Origin: Neoscytalidium dimidiatum
Lineage: Eukaryota > Ascomycota > Dothideomycetes > Botryosphaeriales > Botryosphaeriaceae
Reading direction: 5' to 3'
Assembly (NCBI GenBank): GCA_037367355.1
Contig: CM074705.1
Location: 1,178,001-1,242,000 of the forward strand
Length of the DNA stretch: 64,000 nucleotides
The notes beneath the pieces are model-generated. The model ran no database searches. It saw only the letters and a program-made list of their open reading frames with translations, and was not told the origin of the DNA. Below are positions 1-11,170 of this stretch, in pieces; the first letter of the stretch is position 1; the number at the start of each line of letters is the position of its first letter. Made by a program: the position numbers and the translations under genes.

Positions 1-866
1 ATGTCTGCGTTTTTGATGATGGCCAGGCTAGAGCCCGATAGCTTCGTCAAGTCTGTCCCCAGAAGGAGCGGGGACTTGCAGATGGCCCAGAGACCAAAAT
101 GCGCACGTTCCTCGGCCTCTGTGAGCCCGCCGTTTCCGATCTCCAGCATGTCGTAGTCATTAAAGCCGCCGGGGCCGGAGAAGTTCGTTATGCCGGCGTT
201 CGAGGCAGCTATATTGGACACCGAGCTCCAGTTGTTGGTGATATCTCCTCCGACGCGCCAAGAATTTCCCACACTTGCGCCCCACGTCCAGACAGAGTCG
301 ACCCCCCATTGACAAAGTGAGTACAGGATATCGCGGCCAGTTTCCAGAAGAGCATCGCGCATCGTCTCATAGCGTGGCTGTGAGTCGCCAGAGGGGGTGT
401 TGCAATTGTCGTATTTCCAATAATCAACGCCCCACGAGGCCAGAAGTTTGGCATCCTGCTGCTCGTAACCTTGTGACCCAGGGAACCCAGCACAGGTCGC
501 GGTCCCGGAGTCTCCGTACAGCCCAAACTTAAGGCCAAGCTCATGGATTAGGTCGGATACATTCTTCATGCCATTCGGAAATTTGTTTGGATCCGGCACA
601 AGGTTTCCGTTTGTGTCCCGCTTCATCGTAGACCAGCCGTCATCCAAGTTGACGTATGTGTATCCAAGATCTTTGAGACCTAGCTGAATAAACGCTTTGG
701 CGGCCGCCAAGGCTGAATCTGCACTCGCAGAAAGACCGGCATTGTAGTTGTTCCATCCCAACGCTGGGGTGACACCCACGCCATTGTCTAGCCGCCTCAC
801 TAGTGGAGAAGCGTCAATGCTAGGAAGGAGTAGTGCAAAAGCTGATGGATAGCCCTTCGCAAACAT
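1..866 (-). CDS. GH27 alpha-galactosidase, 5' part (runs off the window)
   Basis: Secreted glycoside hydrolase family 27 enzyme, expected to cleave terminal alpha-1,6-galactose from oligosaccharides and galactomannan. The frame is open from the ATG at 866 to the window edge, giving 288 residues of the N-terminal TIM barrel. Family hallmarks are visible: VTPALGWNNYN near residue 33, NLDDGW near 73, the nucleophile Asp153 in WKYDNC, and the acid/base Asp208 in RVGGDI. The hydrophobic N-terminus (MFAKGYPSAFALLLPSIDA) is signal-peptide-like but weak, so an upstream exon cannot be excluded. No intron is needed in the visible part. The missing part should hold the end of the barrel and the C-terminal beta domain. 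Family assignment is firm; the exact substrate is inference. Confidence 0.93.
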   Translation of the reverse strand, partial: MFAKGYPSAFALLLPSIDASPLVRRLDNGVGVTPALGWNNYNAGLSASADSALAAAKAFIQLGLKDLGYTYVNLDDGWSTMKRDTNGNLVPDPNKFPNGMKNVSDLIHELGLKFGLYGDSGTATCAGFPGSQGYEQQDAKLLASWGVDYWKYDNCNTPSGDSQPRYETMRDALLETGRDILYSLCQWGVDSVWTWGASVGNSWRVGGDITNNWSSVSNIAASNAGITNFSGPGGFNDYDMLEIGNGGLTEAEERAHFGLWAICKSPLLLGTDLTKLSGSSLAIIKNAD

Positions 867-1099
867 GGTCGATGAAAGTGAGCCAAAGAGGCCAACAATG
901 CACTGCAGCGGCCATTTAACTATCAATCGCGGAATTGGACATCTTCAACCCGAATGCAAATTACTAGGCTGCCGTTAAATCGTCGTGGATATATGAACCC
1001 TGCATCTCGTACGGTCTGCGGTCCATCTTTCCGAACCTCAACACTCCAATTCCACCAATAGACGCCAAAAGTTATCAAATGTCGTACTTTCTCTTGACC

Positions 1100-2877
1100 T
1101 TACTTCGAAAGGTTGAGCAAACCAACAGAAGCTTCCTTTTCGAGGCTAAGTTTCATCTCCAGATGCGAATAGAAGTTCGGCGATCGGCAGAACTCTCCGT
1201 AAAAGGCGTCACGCGTTCTGTGCCGTTGTAGAGGTCCCTGTCCGCGTAGCTTAATCGAAGTGCCGTACTTCGAGAGGCTGTTTAGGAAGTCTGGTTCTGA
1301 AAAATTTGCGTAGGCAGGGTTGCCACCGGGCGACGCAACCGTCGGTGACATTCCTGTAGCCAGATATCTGATGATGGGAGCCAAGAATTGGGCCGTTAGC
1401 TCTGCAAAATGTCGCCGGACTAGTGGCCCGATAGCGTCTGACACTGGTCTCCCAGCTCTTTGCATGCTGTCCAGCTGCTGTAGGAAAGTACGATCGGGCT
1501 TGAGATGCTTCTTGACAGGATAATTGGCTTCGATCCCACCAGGGACATCGAACCCCGGAGGACACGTCGGCTGTGAGCTAGACTGCTTGATCGGGACCGG
1601 AGAGCCAGTGCTGTGCAAGTATAAAACATACGGAGTCGTACTCCCACTAGTTTCTGCAGCATTCAAAATCCTCTTCAGAAGGAAAGGATTCGTAATACCA
1701 ACGATAAAATGCCTCGAAGTTCCTCCGTTGAAACCAGCAACGCAGAACTCGGACTGCATAGTAAGGTACGGCTTGATCTCCCCGGCATACGGAATGGGCC
1801 GGACCAAGTCGACCAATGCTGACACGACCTCGCTGCAGATTTGAGGGCTCTTTGCAATGACAACAATATTCTCGCAGAGGACCATCTTCTCGAAAACTGT
1901 ATACAGCTCTGATAAGGAGGAAAAATAGGGGATCAATCGTGACCAAGAAGCCGTCGGCTGATAGGCGTAGATTGGTCCTGAGACGCTGTTTGACCGGCTA
2001 TTTTGCGGAGACGCAAGTCCCTGGAGTGGGAAGGCAAGATGTGGCGCGCTTCGCTATGTCAGCACCTTCTGCTGTGTTGTTTGTTAGATAAATGAAGCAC
2101 ATACATTTCAAGCACGAGCAAAGAACCAAGGAAAGGCAATTCATGGCGACCGATAGAGGGCGGAGGCCAGGCAGATATCTGTTGGCATGCTGCCTCGAAC
2201 GTGTTGGGGTCACACAAGATTCCAGAGCTTGTCATTTGCTGGAGAAGCCTCATGAAGAAAGCTGGGAAATTGTGGTTTGAGATCAGGACCAGGCTCTTCT
2301 GATTATAGCTCCGCTTCGTTGTTCCGTCAAATTCCTGACGGAATAGGCAATTGCCGTAGAAGGTGCTTGGGCTCCCATGGGGCGAGCATGGTGAACTCAA
2401 TAACACATCTGGAGAGCGATTTCTGATTGAAAACTGGAAAGACAAGTCTTCACCCATCTCTGGATTCTGTTGCTCCGGGAAGCTGCAACGAGGATTAGAA
2501 CATCGTCATTGCAGGCAGGGCAGAAACCGGCAATAGTAGGGCTCCGTCCTGAGGCACTTTTCTTTTTTCTCTCTCTCTTTCTCTTTCTTCTTCTTTTTTT
2601 TTTGGCGAAAACGTCGTGCAGGCGAGTAGACGCGAACTGCAAAAAAGGGTAAGCTGGGAGCGGTGACTTGCCTATTGAAGCATATTGCAGTGAGGTCGGC
2701 CTGTGAGAAGGCCGTGTCGGGCGGGAACACCATCAGGATTTCGGGCCCGACGTCGACATTGAAGTCGCACACGATGAAGGCGGTGGCCCAATGGCGGAAG
2801 GAATTGAGCGAAAAAGGCGGCGCATGGCTGCTGCGTTTCCGGTGGTGGTGGTGCATCATATGCTTGATCTTCTCCAT
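1100..2877 (-). CDS. DENND6-like DENN-domain protein (putative Rab GEF)
   Basis: Resembles DENND6/FAM116 and AVL9-group proteins, which activate Rab GTPases in endosomal or secretory traffic. Proposed exons are 2877-2672, 2482-2105 and 2048-1100 (510 aa). The N-terminal longin-type segment reads FIVCDFNVDVGPEI, followed by the family block ICFNSFPEQQ, which appears only when exons 1 and 2 are joined. Exon 3 carries the core DENN block ALVDLVRPIPYAGEIKPY. Intron 1 has a GC donor (GCAAGT) and a CTAAT branch site. Intron 2 (2104-2049) was ended at the GCGAAG acceptor because it alone restores frame, giving LEIAPHLAFPLQ. The start is the first ATG after an in-frame TAA. A His run follows the start. 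It diverges from VAC14. Family is confident; the Rab partner is unknown. Confidence 0.8.
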
Positions 2878-3539
2878 GTTTTATCGGCCAGGCCCCCTAT
2901 CGCCGGCGCGCGACGAGGAGCTCGCTCAGGCAGATGCGGTGGACAGGGATTCGCGCAAGAGGTGGCAGAGGCTGCTCATGGTCCAGGCGGCGGCACGCAG
3001 GCTGAAATAGCAGGCGATGGAGCAGCAGGCGGGAGGAGGGAACGGGCAGAAGACGAAGGAGCTGTGCGAGTTGAGGGCGACAGGCGGGCTTGGTTGCGCT
3101 AGCGACGTGTACTGGGCTATAATCTCAAAGCCCACTCGGCCACGACTTTGGCACGCCTGCTTTGTTTGGCTGGGCTGGGGGTGAGACGTCAGAAGCGCGG
3201 CGCGGCGGCGTCCATTGGCCAGCGTCGCAGCGTCGCGCAGCAGGCCCTGTCGCCCGGCTTGCTCATGCTCATGCTCATGCTCATGCCTCATGCTCGCACA
3301 TGCAGCTGTTGTTCCGGCAGCGCAAGTCAACACGAGAGATCATCCTGCTGCGCCTGAGGCCTCAGCCTGCACCGCTTTCTGCGCTTGAGCCTGCCGTAAG
3401 CGTCGGACAAATGCTGCGATAGTCACCACGAGCAGAGGCGGACGACCACGCCCTCCTCCACCGACCCGCCGCGCCTCGTCCTGCTGCTGTTCCCCCACAC
3501 ACGCACCCACCCAGCCACCTGCGCAATGCAGCTTTGAAA
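2878..3539. promoter_or_regulatory. Shared divergent promoter, DENND6-like gene / VAC14
   Basis: This 662 bp spacer separates the two start codons, so it must hold both 5' regions. It is GC-rich, with no clear TATA box. It contains a short GCTCAT-unit tandem repeat at 3261-3295. I see no further gene in it. Confidence 0.6.
3261..3295. repeat. GCTCAT hexamer tandem repeat
   Basis: About five copies of GCTCAT, one with an inserted C, lie in the divergent promoter about 245 nt before the VAC14 start. Confidence 0.9.
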
Positions 3540-6500
3540 ATGGACGCAAACATCCAGAAAGCCCTCAACGACAAGCTGTACGACAAGCGCAAGGCCGGTG
3601 CCTTAGAGTGCGTATCCTCTTACCAACACCGCTCTTCTAGAGCTCCCACCGCTGACACTGGAGCGCAGACTCGAAGCCCAGGTCCGCGAGGCTCTGGCAA
3701 ACAAGGACCATGACAAGATCCAGCGCATTGTCTATCAGCTGTGCCACGAATATGCCTACGCCGTACACCAGCCCCACGCTAGGAACGGCGGCCTCATCGG
3801 CCTGGCTGCCGCCTCGATAGCCTTAGGCAGCGTACGCAGAGCTTGTCCATGATTGCCTCGTGTTGCCAGCTGCTGACCACGCCTCTAGGAAGTCGCAAGA
3901 TATCTCGAGGAGATTGTGCCCCCCGTCCTCGCCTGCTTCTCCGATCAAGATGCCCGCGTCCGTTACTACGCCTGCGAGAGCATGTACAACATCGCCAAGG
4001 TCGCCAAAGGAGAGATTCTGCTATACTTCAATGAAGTCTTTGACGCTCTTTGCAAAGTACGCATATAATGAGGTGCCACGGAGGTATGAGGTCGTGCTGA
4101 CGACGTACTAGCTGGCCGCGGATTCTGAGGCCTCTGTGAAGAACGGCGCCGAATTGCTCGACCGCCTGGTCAAGGACATCGTATCTGAGTCGGCCGCAAC
4201 ATATGTGTCGGTCCTGCATCATCCTGAAGATGCGATTGATGACGATTCCGCCCTCGGCGAGTCCGCCGCCCCGTCCGTTGACCTGCCGATTGCCTTCTCT
4301 CTTCCTAAATTTATCCCTCTTCTTCAGGAGAGGATCAATGTCTTGAACCCCTTCACGCGTACCTTCCTCGTCTCCTGGATTACATTGCTCGACTCGATAC
4401 CCGATCTAGAACTGGTCTCTTACCTACCTTCTTTCCTTGGGGGCCTTCTCAAGTTCCTCAGCGATCAAAACCAGGATGTACACACCGCGACTCAAACAGC
4501 TTTGGAGCGATTCCTCTCCGAGATAAAGAAAATTGCTCGAATCAAGCGTGGCCTCGCTGAAAGTCGGAAGAGTCAGGGTGAAGAGGGCAAAAAGAGCTCA
4601 AGATCGAGTATGAAGAGTGGCAGGAGTATCCAGAGTTCTCACGATGTCGAGGCTGACAGCGAAACAAACGTGGACGATCCGACGGAATCACTGAGTGAGG
4701 AAACTGATTCGACGACCATGAATGACCGAGCGTCGGGAATGACGGATGGAGATTGGATTCCAGGCCAAGATGTGCAAATCGATTATCCGAAGATTTTGGA
4801 TACCCTGGTCACCTACCTGAGTGATTCTCCCGGTATGTACTGCCCCATCAATATGCGACTTCTACCCTGCTGACGCTTAGTAGAAGAGGAGATCCAGCTC
4901 ACCTGTCTGCGGTGGATCTACAGCTTCTTTGAAATCTGCCCAGAAGATATCTTGCTCTTTGTTCCTCGCCTGCTATCGCATGTCCTTCCAGCCATGGCAA
5001 ACGACATTGAGGCTGTTCGACTTGCTGCAAACAGGGTTAATGGCTCCTTGATGGATCACATTATGTCACTTCCCGACGAGAACAAGACCGAAGCCTCACG
5101 GCCTACACAACTGCAACTCTCATCAGGCGCAGCTAAGGAGATCACTGATCGACGGGAGTCCAATTATTCCTTGAAGGGTGGAAGATCATCTACGCGTGAG
5201 TCGACAGTTGATCTGAAGGCGACCGAAGCCAAGCAGAGGCCCGATGTGGAAACTCCAGCGCCCACCGAGGGCGATGATGCTTCAGCATCACCGCGCCCGG
5301 GTGCTGACTTGGACTATGAGGCAGCGGTCAATGCTCTAACTTTGCAATTCTTGAATGAGCACGAGGCTACCCGTGTAGCTGCGTTGTCTTGGCTCATAAT
5401 GCTCCACCGGAAAGCCCCTCGCAAGGTAAGAGATGTAAAAATTTCAAGCGAGAAAATGAATAATGACGTGTAGATGAAAAAGATCTTGGCTATCAATGAT
5501 GCCACATTCCCAGCTCTCCTAAAGACTCTCTCCGACCCAGCAGAGTCTGTCGTCACGAGGGATCTCCTTTTGCTCTCTCAAATCTCGAAAAATAGCGACG
5601 ACTCTTACTTTACGTCTTTCATGGTCAGCCTGCTGAGCTTGTTTGCTACCGATCGACGTTTGCTCGAAACTCGTGGAAATCTAATTATTCGACAACTTTG
5701 CGTTTCACTCAGCCCGGAGCGTATATACAGAACGCTTGCCGACTGCCTGGAAAAGGATGAGGATGTTGAGTTTGCCAGTATCATGGTACAAAACCTCAAC
5801 AACAACCTCATTACCGCCCCGGAGCTTGCCGATCTTCGTAAGCGGTTACGGAACCTGGAGACTCGGGAAGGACAAGCCTTCTTCGTTACACTTTTCCGCT
5901 CATGGTGCCACAATGCTGTGGCTACTTTCTCCCTTTGCCTGCTTGCGCAGGCCTACGAGCAGGCTTACCATCTCCTGCAAATATTTGGTGAGCTTGAGAT
6001 GACAGTGAACATGTTGATTCAGATCGACAAACTCGTTCAACTGCTTGAATCACCTGTCTTCACTTACCTTCGTCTACAACTCTTAGAGCCAGAGAAATAC
6101 CCTCACCTGTATAAGTGTCTGTATGGGCTTCTCATGCTACTACCGCAGTCGTCAGCCTTTGCAGCCCTCAAGAACCGTCTGAATAGCGTCAGTGCAATTG
6201 GCTATTTGCATATAGCACCAAGAACGGCTCCAACGCCCACAACTTCAGGCTTCGACCGCCCCAACCGCTTGAAGTCTCGAGAAGGTGAAGGCGGCATCAA
6301 GTGGCAGGAGCTTCTAGAGAAGTTCAAGCAAGTCCAAGAACGGGCTCGCCGTGCGCAGCGTAATGCCATGCTCGGCATAGATGGGTCCGCGGAGGGTCAA
6401 GACACAGGTTTCACAGGAGGCTCGTCCGGGACGCAAGGCGTGGGCTTGGGTCTCTCAGCTCAGGACAGAGACAAGGGGAGGCTGCACCCTAGAAGTGCTC

Positions 6501-6691
6501 TAGGGGTGCAGCCGGGCGGCGGGCTACCACAGCGACCGGCATCTGCGCAGAGCATGACAAGGCCGGGGCTAGCTGCCGACGCGACACCTGCAAAACCGCC
6601 AGCCCAAGGCCACCAGAAGAGCAAGAGCAGTTTGAGTCAACTCGGCAGATTCACTAGCGGAGTCGGTAGGTCGTCGAAGGGTAAGAAATAG
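3540..6691 (+). CDS. VAC14: VAC14, PI(3,5)P2 complex scaffold
   Basis: HEAT-repeat scaffold that holds the PIKfyve/Fab1 kinase and Fig4 phosphatase on the vacuole membrane. Six exons: 3540-3607, 3669-3831, 3889-4056, 4112-4832, 4881-5425 and 5474-6691, giving 960 aa. The N-terminus (KALNDKLYDKRKAGALELE) and the segment IVPPVLACFSDQDARVRYYA are typical of Vac14. The conserved C-terminal Vac14/Fig4-binding region lies in exon 6, after which a Gly/Ser/Lys-rich tail of about 140 residues follows. An acidic, Ser-rich linker sits near residue 300. All five introns are 48-61 nt with GT..AG ends. Intron 4 ends in TAGTAG, a tandem acceptor adding or dropping one Val. A strong stem-loop lies in the tail at 6480-6513. 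Identity is very secure. Confidence 0.95.
6480..6513. repeat. Strong inverted repeat inside the VAC14 reading frame
   Basis: The arm GGCTGCACCCTAGA (6480-6493) pairs with TCTAGGGGTGCAGCC (6499-6513) across a 5 nt loop, with one bulged base. It lies in the low-complexity C-terminal tail of VAC14, where protein constraint should be weak. Confidence 0.85.
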
Positions 6692-7402
6692 TTAGCTCAC
6701 GCGAGCGACCTGCGTCCATGCGCAAGCAGTAAGAGATTCGAAAGAACGTTTCAGATTATGTGATTCAAAGTAATCGCAGTGGATGATGGATGCCGTTGGA
6801 CATTGTGGACGTGAAATAGAACCTATCAGGCAACAGCCGTGGCTCTCTCAACCTTCAGTGTATACTTTTCGGGCTTATCCCGTTTCTCTGCGAGGCTTAA
6901 TAGCCGGTTGCCTTTACTGTTCGGTTGATGTCTGGGGTTACTTCTCTTTTCCAGGGGCTAGGAGGCGGTATCGATTCGATTCACACCAATGAGATAATGA
7001 AGCTACGATTTCATCGAGGCTGTCTGTATGTACAATTTACATAACCACCAAGACCAAAAAAAAATATGATCTCGGGTATTTGTTCTCGACTGCGGTGTAC
7101 ACTTGACGAACATACGAGCAGTATGCTCAAGAAGTGGATGATAATTCATGCACGCTACTTCCTCTACGGATTACGAAATCACCCTCATAGCGAAGTGATC
7201 CTTTCCGCCTATGAAGACTTCCGCCAACTTCTTACCCTAAAGCAAAACGCCACCCAGATGCCGTTCCTGTCCAAAGGCTCCCGAAATTGAACACGCTGAA
7301 GAAACGCCGTCGCTGAAAACAGAGCGAAGCGGAAGCTCTCTACGCTCGTATACAGGACATAATCACATTAGAAGACCAAAAAGTCCCCCCCCCCCCCCCT
7401 CT
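6692..7402. other. Convergent 3' spacer, VAC14 / kinesin-10
   Basis: Both neighbouring genes end here, so the stretch holds two 3' UTRs and terminators. It includes an A-run near 7060 and a run of 15 C at 7385-7399. Short open frames at 6783-6992 and 7066-7290 have no recognisable content. Confidence 0.6.
7385..7399. repeat. C15 mononucleotide run
   Basis: An uninterrupted run of 15 C on the plus strand. On the kinesin transcript it is G15, starting three bases after the TGA stop (7405-7403). Confidence 0.9.
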
Positions 7403-9851
7403 TCAACAAACTAGCCCCGCCCTCATGTTCTCCACTGTCTTCGCGCCCACGCCCTTCAGACCGCCCAACTGCTCCAGATCCGTGATCAACCACTCGTCAG
7501 CGCCGTCCATCTCGCACAGCGAATTCACGATGGTCTCGGCCTTTTTGGCGCCGACACCTTTGAGCAGGCGGATTTGTGAGACCTCACGCGTATTGATGAT
7601 GTCGAGGAGGCGTTGGGTGCGGGGCGACAAGGCGACTCCACTGCCCGCCGAAGGGACATCGAGGTTGCTGTTATCGCGGAAGATCTTCATCTTAGGTTTT
7701 TTGGGCGCTTTGGCCTTGGGCTTGTAGACGAAGCTGCCCTCTTCGTCATGAGAGTCAGACGCAACAGCATCATCGTCGTCGGGGACGAAAGAAGCGTCGT
7801 GGTTGTCGCACTCGCCGTCTGAGTCGTTGTCGGCACGGAGAGCGTGGCTGACTGGAGGTTTGCCTTTCTTGGTTGACAGCTTGCGCGCGACGAGGCGGGT
7901 CGGTGCAGCCACGGTGCGCTCTTGTAGGATAGGGAGAGGCTCTGCCACTGGTCTTCTCAGGGGCTGTTTGGCCAGAGCAGAGGGGCGAAAAGACGTAAGC
8001 TCAGGCTCCGCAAAGTCTCCAGTCGATTCAGGTAGAGCTGCGGCTTTTGCAGCTTCCTTCTTTTGCCGGATTTTCTCTTGAAGAACGACGATTTTTTGAC
8101 TGAGCCTTTTGTTCTCCGGGAAGTGCGGTAAAGCTAGCTGATACATCTTGAGTGCTGACACGTCTTCTCCGCGGACATGGTGCTGCTTCGCCATAAGCAG
8201 AAAATGCAGTCCTTCTGACCGTCCATCTTCCGCCTTGCCCACACGTTCTTCCAGAGCTTCCAAGCGCTGCTTCACTGCCTCACTAATATCTTGCGTCTGG
8301 ATGGTGGAGGACTCGTTGAGAGCTTTTTCTGCTAGCTTTTCATCCAACCGCCGCTCAATAAGAGCCTCGATAGCTTCCTTAGAAAGGCCCGACTGGAGTG
8401 CTGTGGATCTACCATAGCCTGAGCTATGGACTGGTCTTGTTGGCTTCGTGACTCTCGATCCAGTGTTGGCGCTAGTGGGACCGCGCTTGAGAGGGTCGAG
8501 TCTGCTTGATTGTACCGGCTTTGCAGCTTTACCCTTGTCCGAATACACGGAAAAGGCCTTAACCGGTTTATCGGCCTTCTTCTGTTGCGGGTTGCCATGA
8601 GTGAGATTGACATTCGTCGCAGCAGCCAACGCCCGCAGTGGCTGACGCTGTTGCAAGTTTGCCCCAGCGATGCTGGATGTCGTCTTAGGAGCCCCAGGAG
8701 GTCCACGGAGTATCGGTTCGTTCTCAACCTCGGCAACCTCGATCTTCTTTGTGCGGTTGGCAAAATTCAGGGAGCTCAGAGTATCAGGATGATAAGACCG
8801 CACCGGTGCTAGATTAAGTACCATGAGCGTCAGCCCGTTATTTTGGCCCAGGGACAAAATGCGCGTCATCTTGGATTCTCTGTAAGGTATCCTGGACTGC
8901 TTTTTGCTGATAGCCTCGACACACTGCGCTAGAACGAAGAGGGACTTGTTGATGGCTGAAGATTCGACAAGGCGTTCTCGGTTGTTGTCCGTCCGACGAT
9001 TGTCTTCAGATCCGGCAAGGTCGATACAGGAAGCCTTCGAAATGCGAGTGTGGGTAGCGGTAGTTTGCGTAACTTGGACACATAATATGGCATGTGAACG
9101 AGATGAGTGCGCGTTAAGCTGCAAGAGACGTTAATGTGAGATCGGAAAGAGCCAAACATAGGTCGTTACCTTTGTTGCAGATGTAGATCGGTTCACATTG
9201 GCCTCATCATAGAGTTTCTCAAACTCCTTCAAAGTCGTGCAAGGCCGCTCAGTCAGTCCAACGACAACCGTCTTTCCATTATTATCCCGGATTGGCAGAC
9301 CAGCTGCAGTACGCTTCTCCGGGGGTTCAAAGAGGTCGTAAACGCGGTCATTATAAATTTCGTAGTAGCTCATCGACACCTCGACTTTCGTCTCTCCGTC
9401 CTTCTCTAGTTTACGACAGCGCCTGTAAATGGCACTGAGTAGTCTGGGAATCACACCGCGATCTGCCAAGGATTTTCCGCCGCGCATGGTGTGGGTTTTA
9501 CCAGTGCCAGTAACACCGTATGCGAATATCGTCACATCATAGCCGGAGAACAGGTGTTTCACGGTTGGCGAAACTGTATACAGGACTCATCAGCCCAGAT
9601 GTGCATTGCAGCGGGATGCCAATCGTATTCTTACCCTCCTTGTCAAACAGTTCTTGTTGTGTCGTGTCGCGATTGTAGACACTGTTGAACTGAAAGCTGA
9701 AGGACTCGGCCTCGTTCTTCGGATTCGGGATGCGAATGATATTCGGAGGGGAGTTTTCGTCTCCGGAAGCGCTCTCAGCGGTAACAATAGTGTCCTTGTC
9801 GAGCTCATTCTTGAGCAGTGGTCGTATGCGGGCAAGCACGCGGACGCTCAT
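7403..9851 (-). CDS. Kinesin-10 (KIF22/Kid-like) with C-terminal HhH DNA-binding domain
   Basis: Chromokinesin expected to push chromosome arms along spindle microtubules. Three exons, 9851-9635, 9573-9170 and 9118-7403, give 778 aa. The motor is N-terminal: RIRPLL near residue 9, P-loop GVTGTGKTHTM from about 92, switch I SSRSHAI right after intron 2, switch II IDLAGSE, and the neck-proximal SLNFANRTKKIE. The tail has a predicted helical stretch (RLEALEERVGKAED), a TPR-like segment and basic/acidic linkers. It ends in two helix-hairpin-helix units (LLKGVGAKKAETIV and LGGLKGVGAKTVENM), the combination that defines Kid. Introns are 61 and 51 nt with normal ends. Promoter side faces the Ser/Thr-rich gene. 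Family assignment is firm. Confidence 0.93.
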
Positions 9852-11170
9852 GGTGATAGCGGCGAATGGAGAGTAAGACGGCGAGGAGAGGGCGACAAGA
9901 AAAGAACGGAAGACGCAGCGATTGGTAGAGCAAATAGATTGGACTACCCGCGGTGGGTAGACTTACCTTTGGCGTGGGCGCAGGACTGACCGTGGAAGCT
10001 AGAATCCTGGCGGGCTTTGCGCGCGAGGTGTCGGTCGCTTTGGCCGCCGGCGTTGTGCGGAGCAACAATCGATAAGGCAGCCTCAGCCTTCCACCCGGTG
10101 CTGCTTTCGGTTTCCTCTCCACCAGCACTGCGCCTGTCAACCGCCAGCGACCGGGACCCACGGCGCATGCTCTACGCGCTCAGAACATTGAAAAGTATTG
10201 GAAAATGCACGGCATCCCGCAATCAGCTCGGTCCATATGCACAGCTCTTGGAATAACACAGCCCGCACGTCGTACAATGTCCTCGGCGCGTAACTCTGGA
10301 AGCGCGCGGTCACCAGACGAGCGCACGCTTCCATCTCAGCTTCTCATCGCTCCTGTTGACGGTATGAAGCAGGCCTGTTCTGCGCGAAGTCTTGGATAAG
10401 GACGGCCCGGACGAAGCAGTCCCAGGCAGCATGCAGGAACACGCTGGCTGCCAATGCGAAGCAGCGCCATCGGGCAGCCGACTCTCTCGTGTGTTTCGTG
10501 CGACTGGACACCGACGCTCGCAAGATCCGGGTCTAAGGCGTTCGCGAAGACTGCGCCGCATGCCGGTCTTTTCTACGTCCAGCGGCGGGCGCAGAGATTC
10601 CAGAACATGTTTTCGACGTGGTCGCGATGAGCTCGGGCGCCGACGAAGGCGTTTCGCGTGCCGGCCAACCACAGCGCGCCGTTGGCTGCAGTGTCACTGG
10701 TTTTGAAGGCGAGCCGCCCCGATCACGTTTCACCTGCTCCACTCTGCCCTGCCAGCAGCTCGAAATAGCCCCATGTTTCCCGGCCTGGCGGTGTCTGCTC
10801 GGACTGGCCCAGCCAGTACTTGCCCGTCTGCTATTTTTGAGTAAAACGGCGGTTAATTCGTTCCCTCAAAATCCGACGTAAAGAAGCTCCTCCTGCATAT
10901 GCACATCGTAGGTCACTCACTGCTCGTCGGGCACTAGGCCGTTCTGTCGACCGCAAGTCTTTCCTTTTGTCTCTGGTCTATTTCTCATTAATACCGTCGC
11001 TCCTCTTCGTCGATCTTTTCTCGCTCCGTTTTCGCTTTCAGATCATCTTTTGCTTAGACCACCTTCTTTCGCCGCGCCGGCAACTGTCTGCTGTTTTGCT
11101 GTTCTTTCTCTTTCCTGGGCTGGTTTCTCAGGCCTCACTCTTTCTCTCTGTAAATTTCCTGCGCCCAATC
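9852..11170. promoter_or_regulatory. Divergent intergenic region, kinesin-10 / Ser/Thr-rich secreted protein
   Basis: A 1.3 kb spacer between two divergently read start codons. The last 200 bases (about 10960-11165) are strongly CT-rich on the plus strand, as is common just before the start of well-expressed filamentous-fungal genes. Overlapping open frames between 10137 and 10881 lie on both strands and show no protein-like features, so I call no gene here. Confidence 0.55.
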
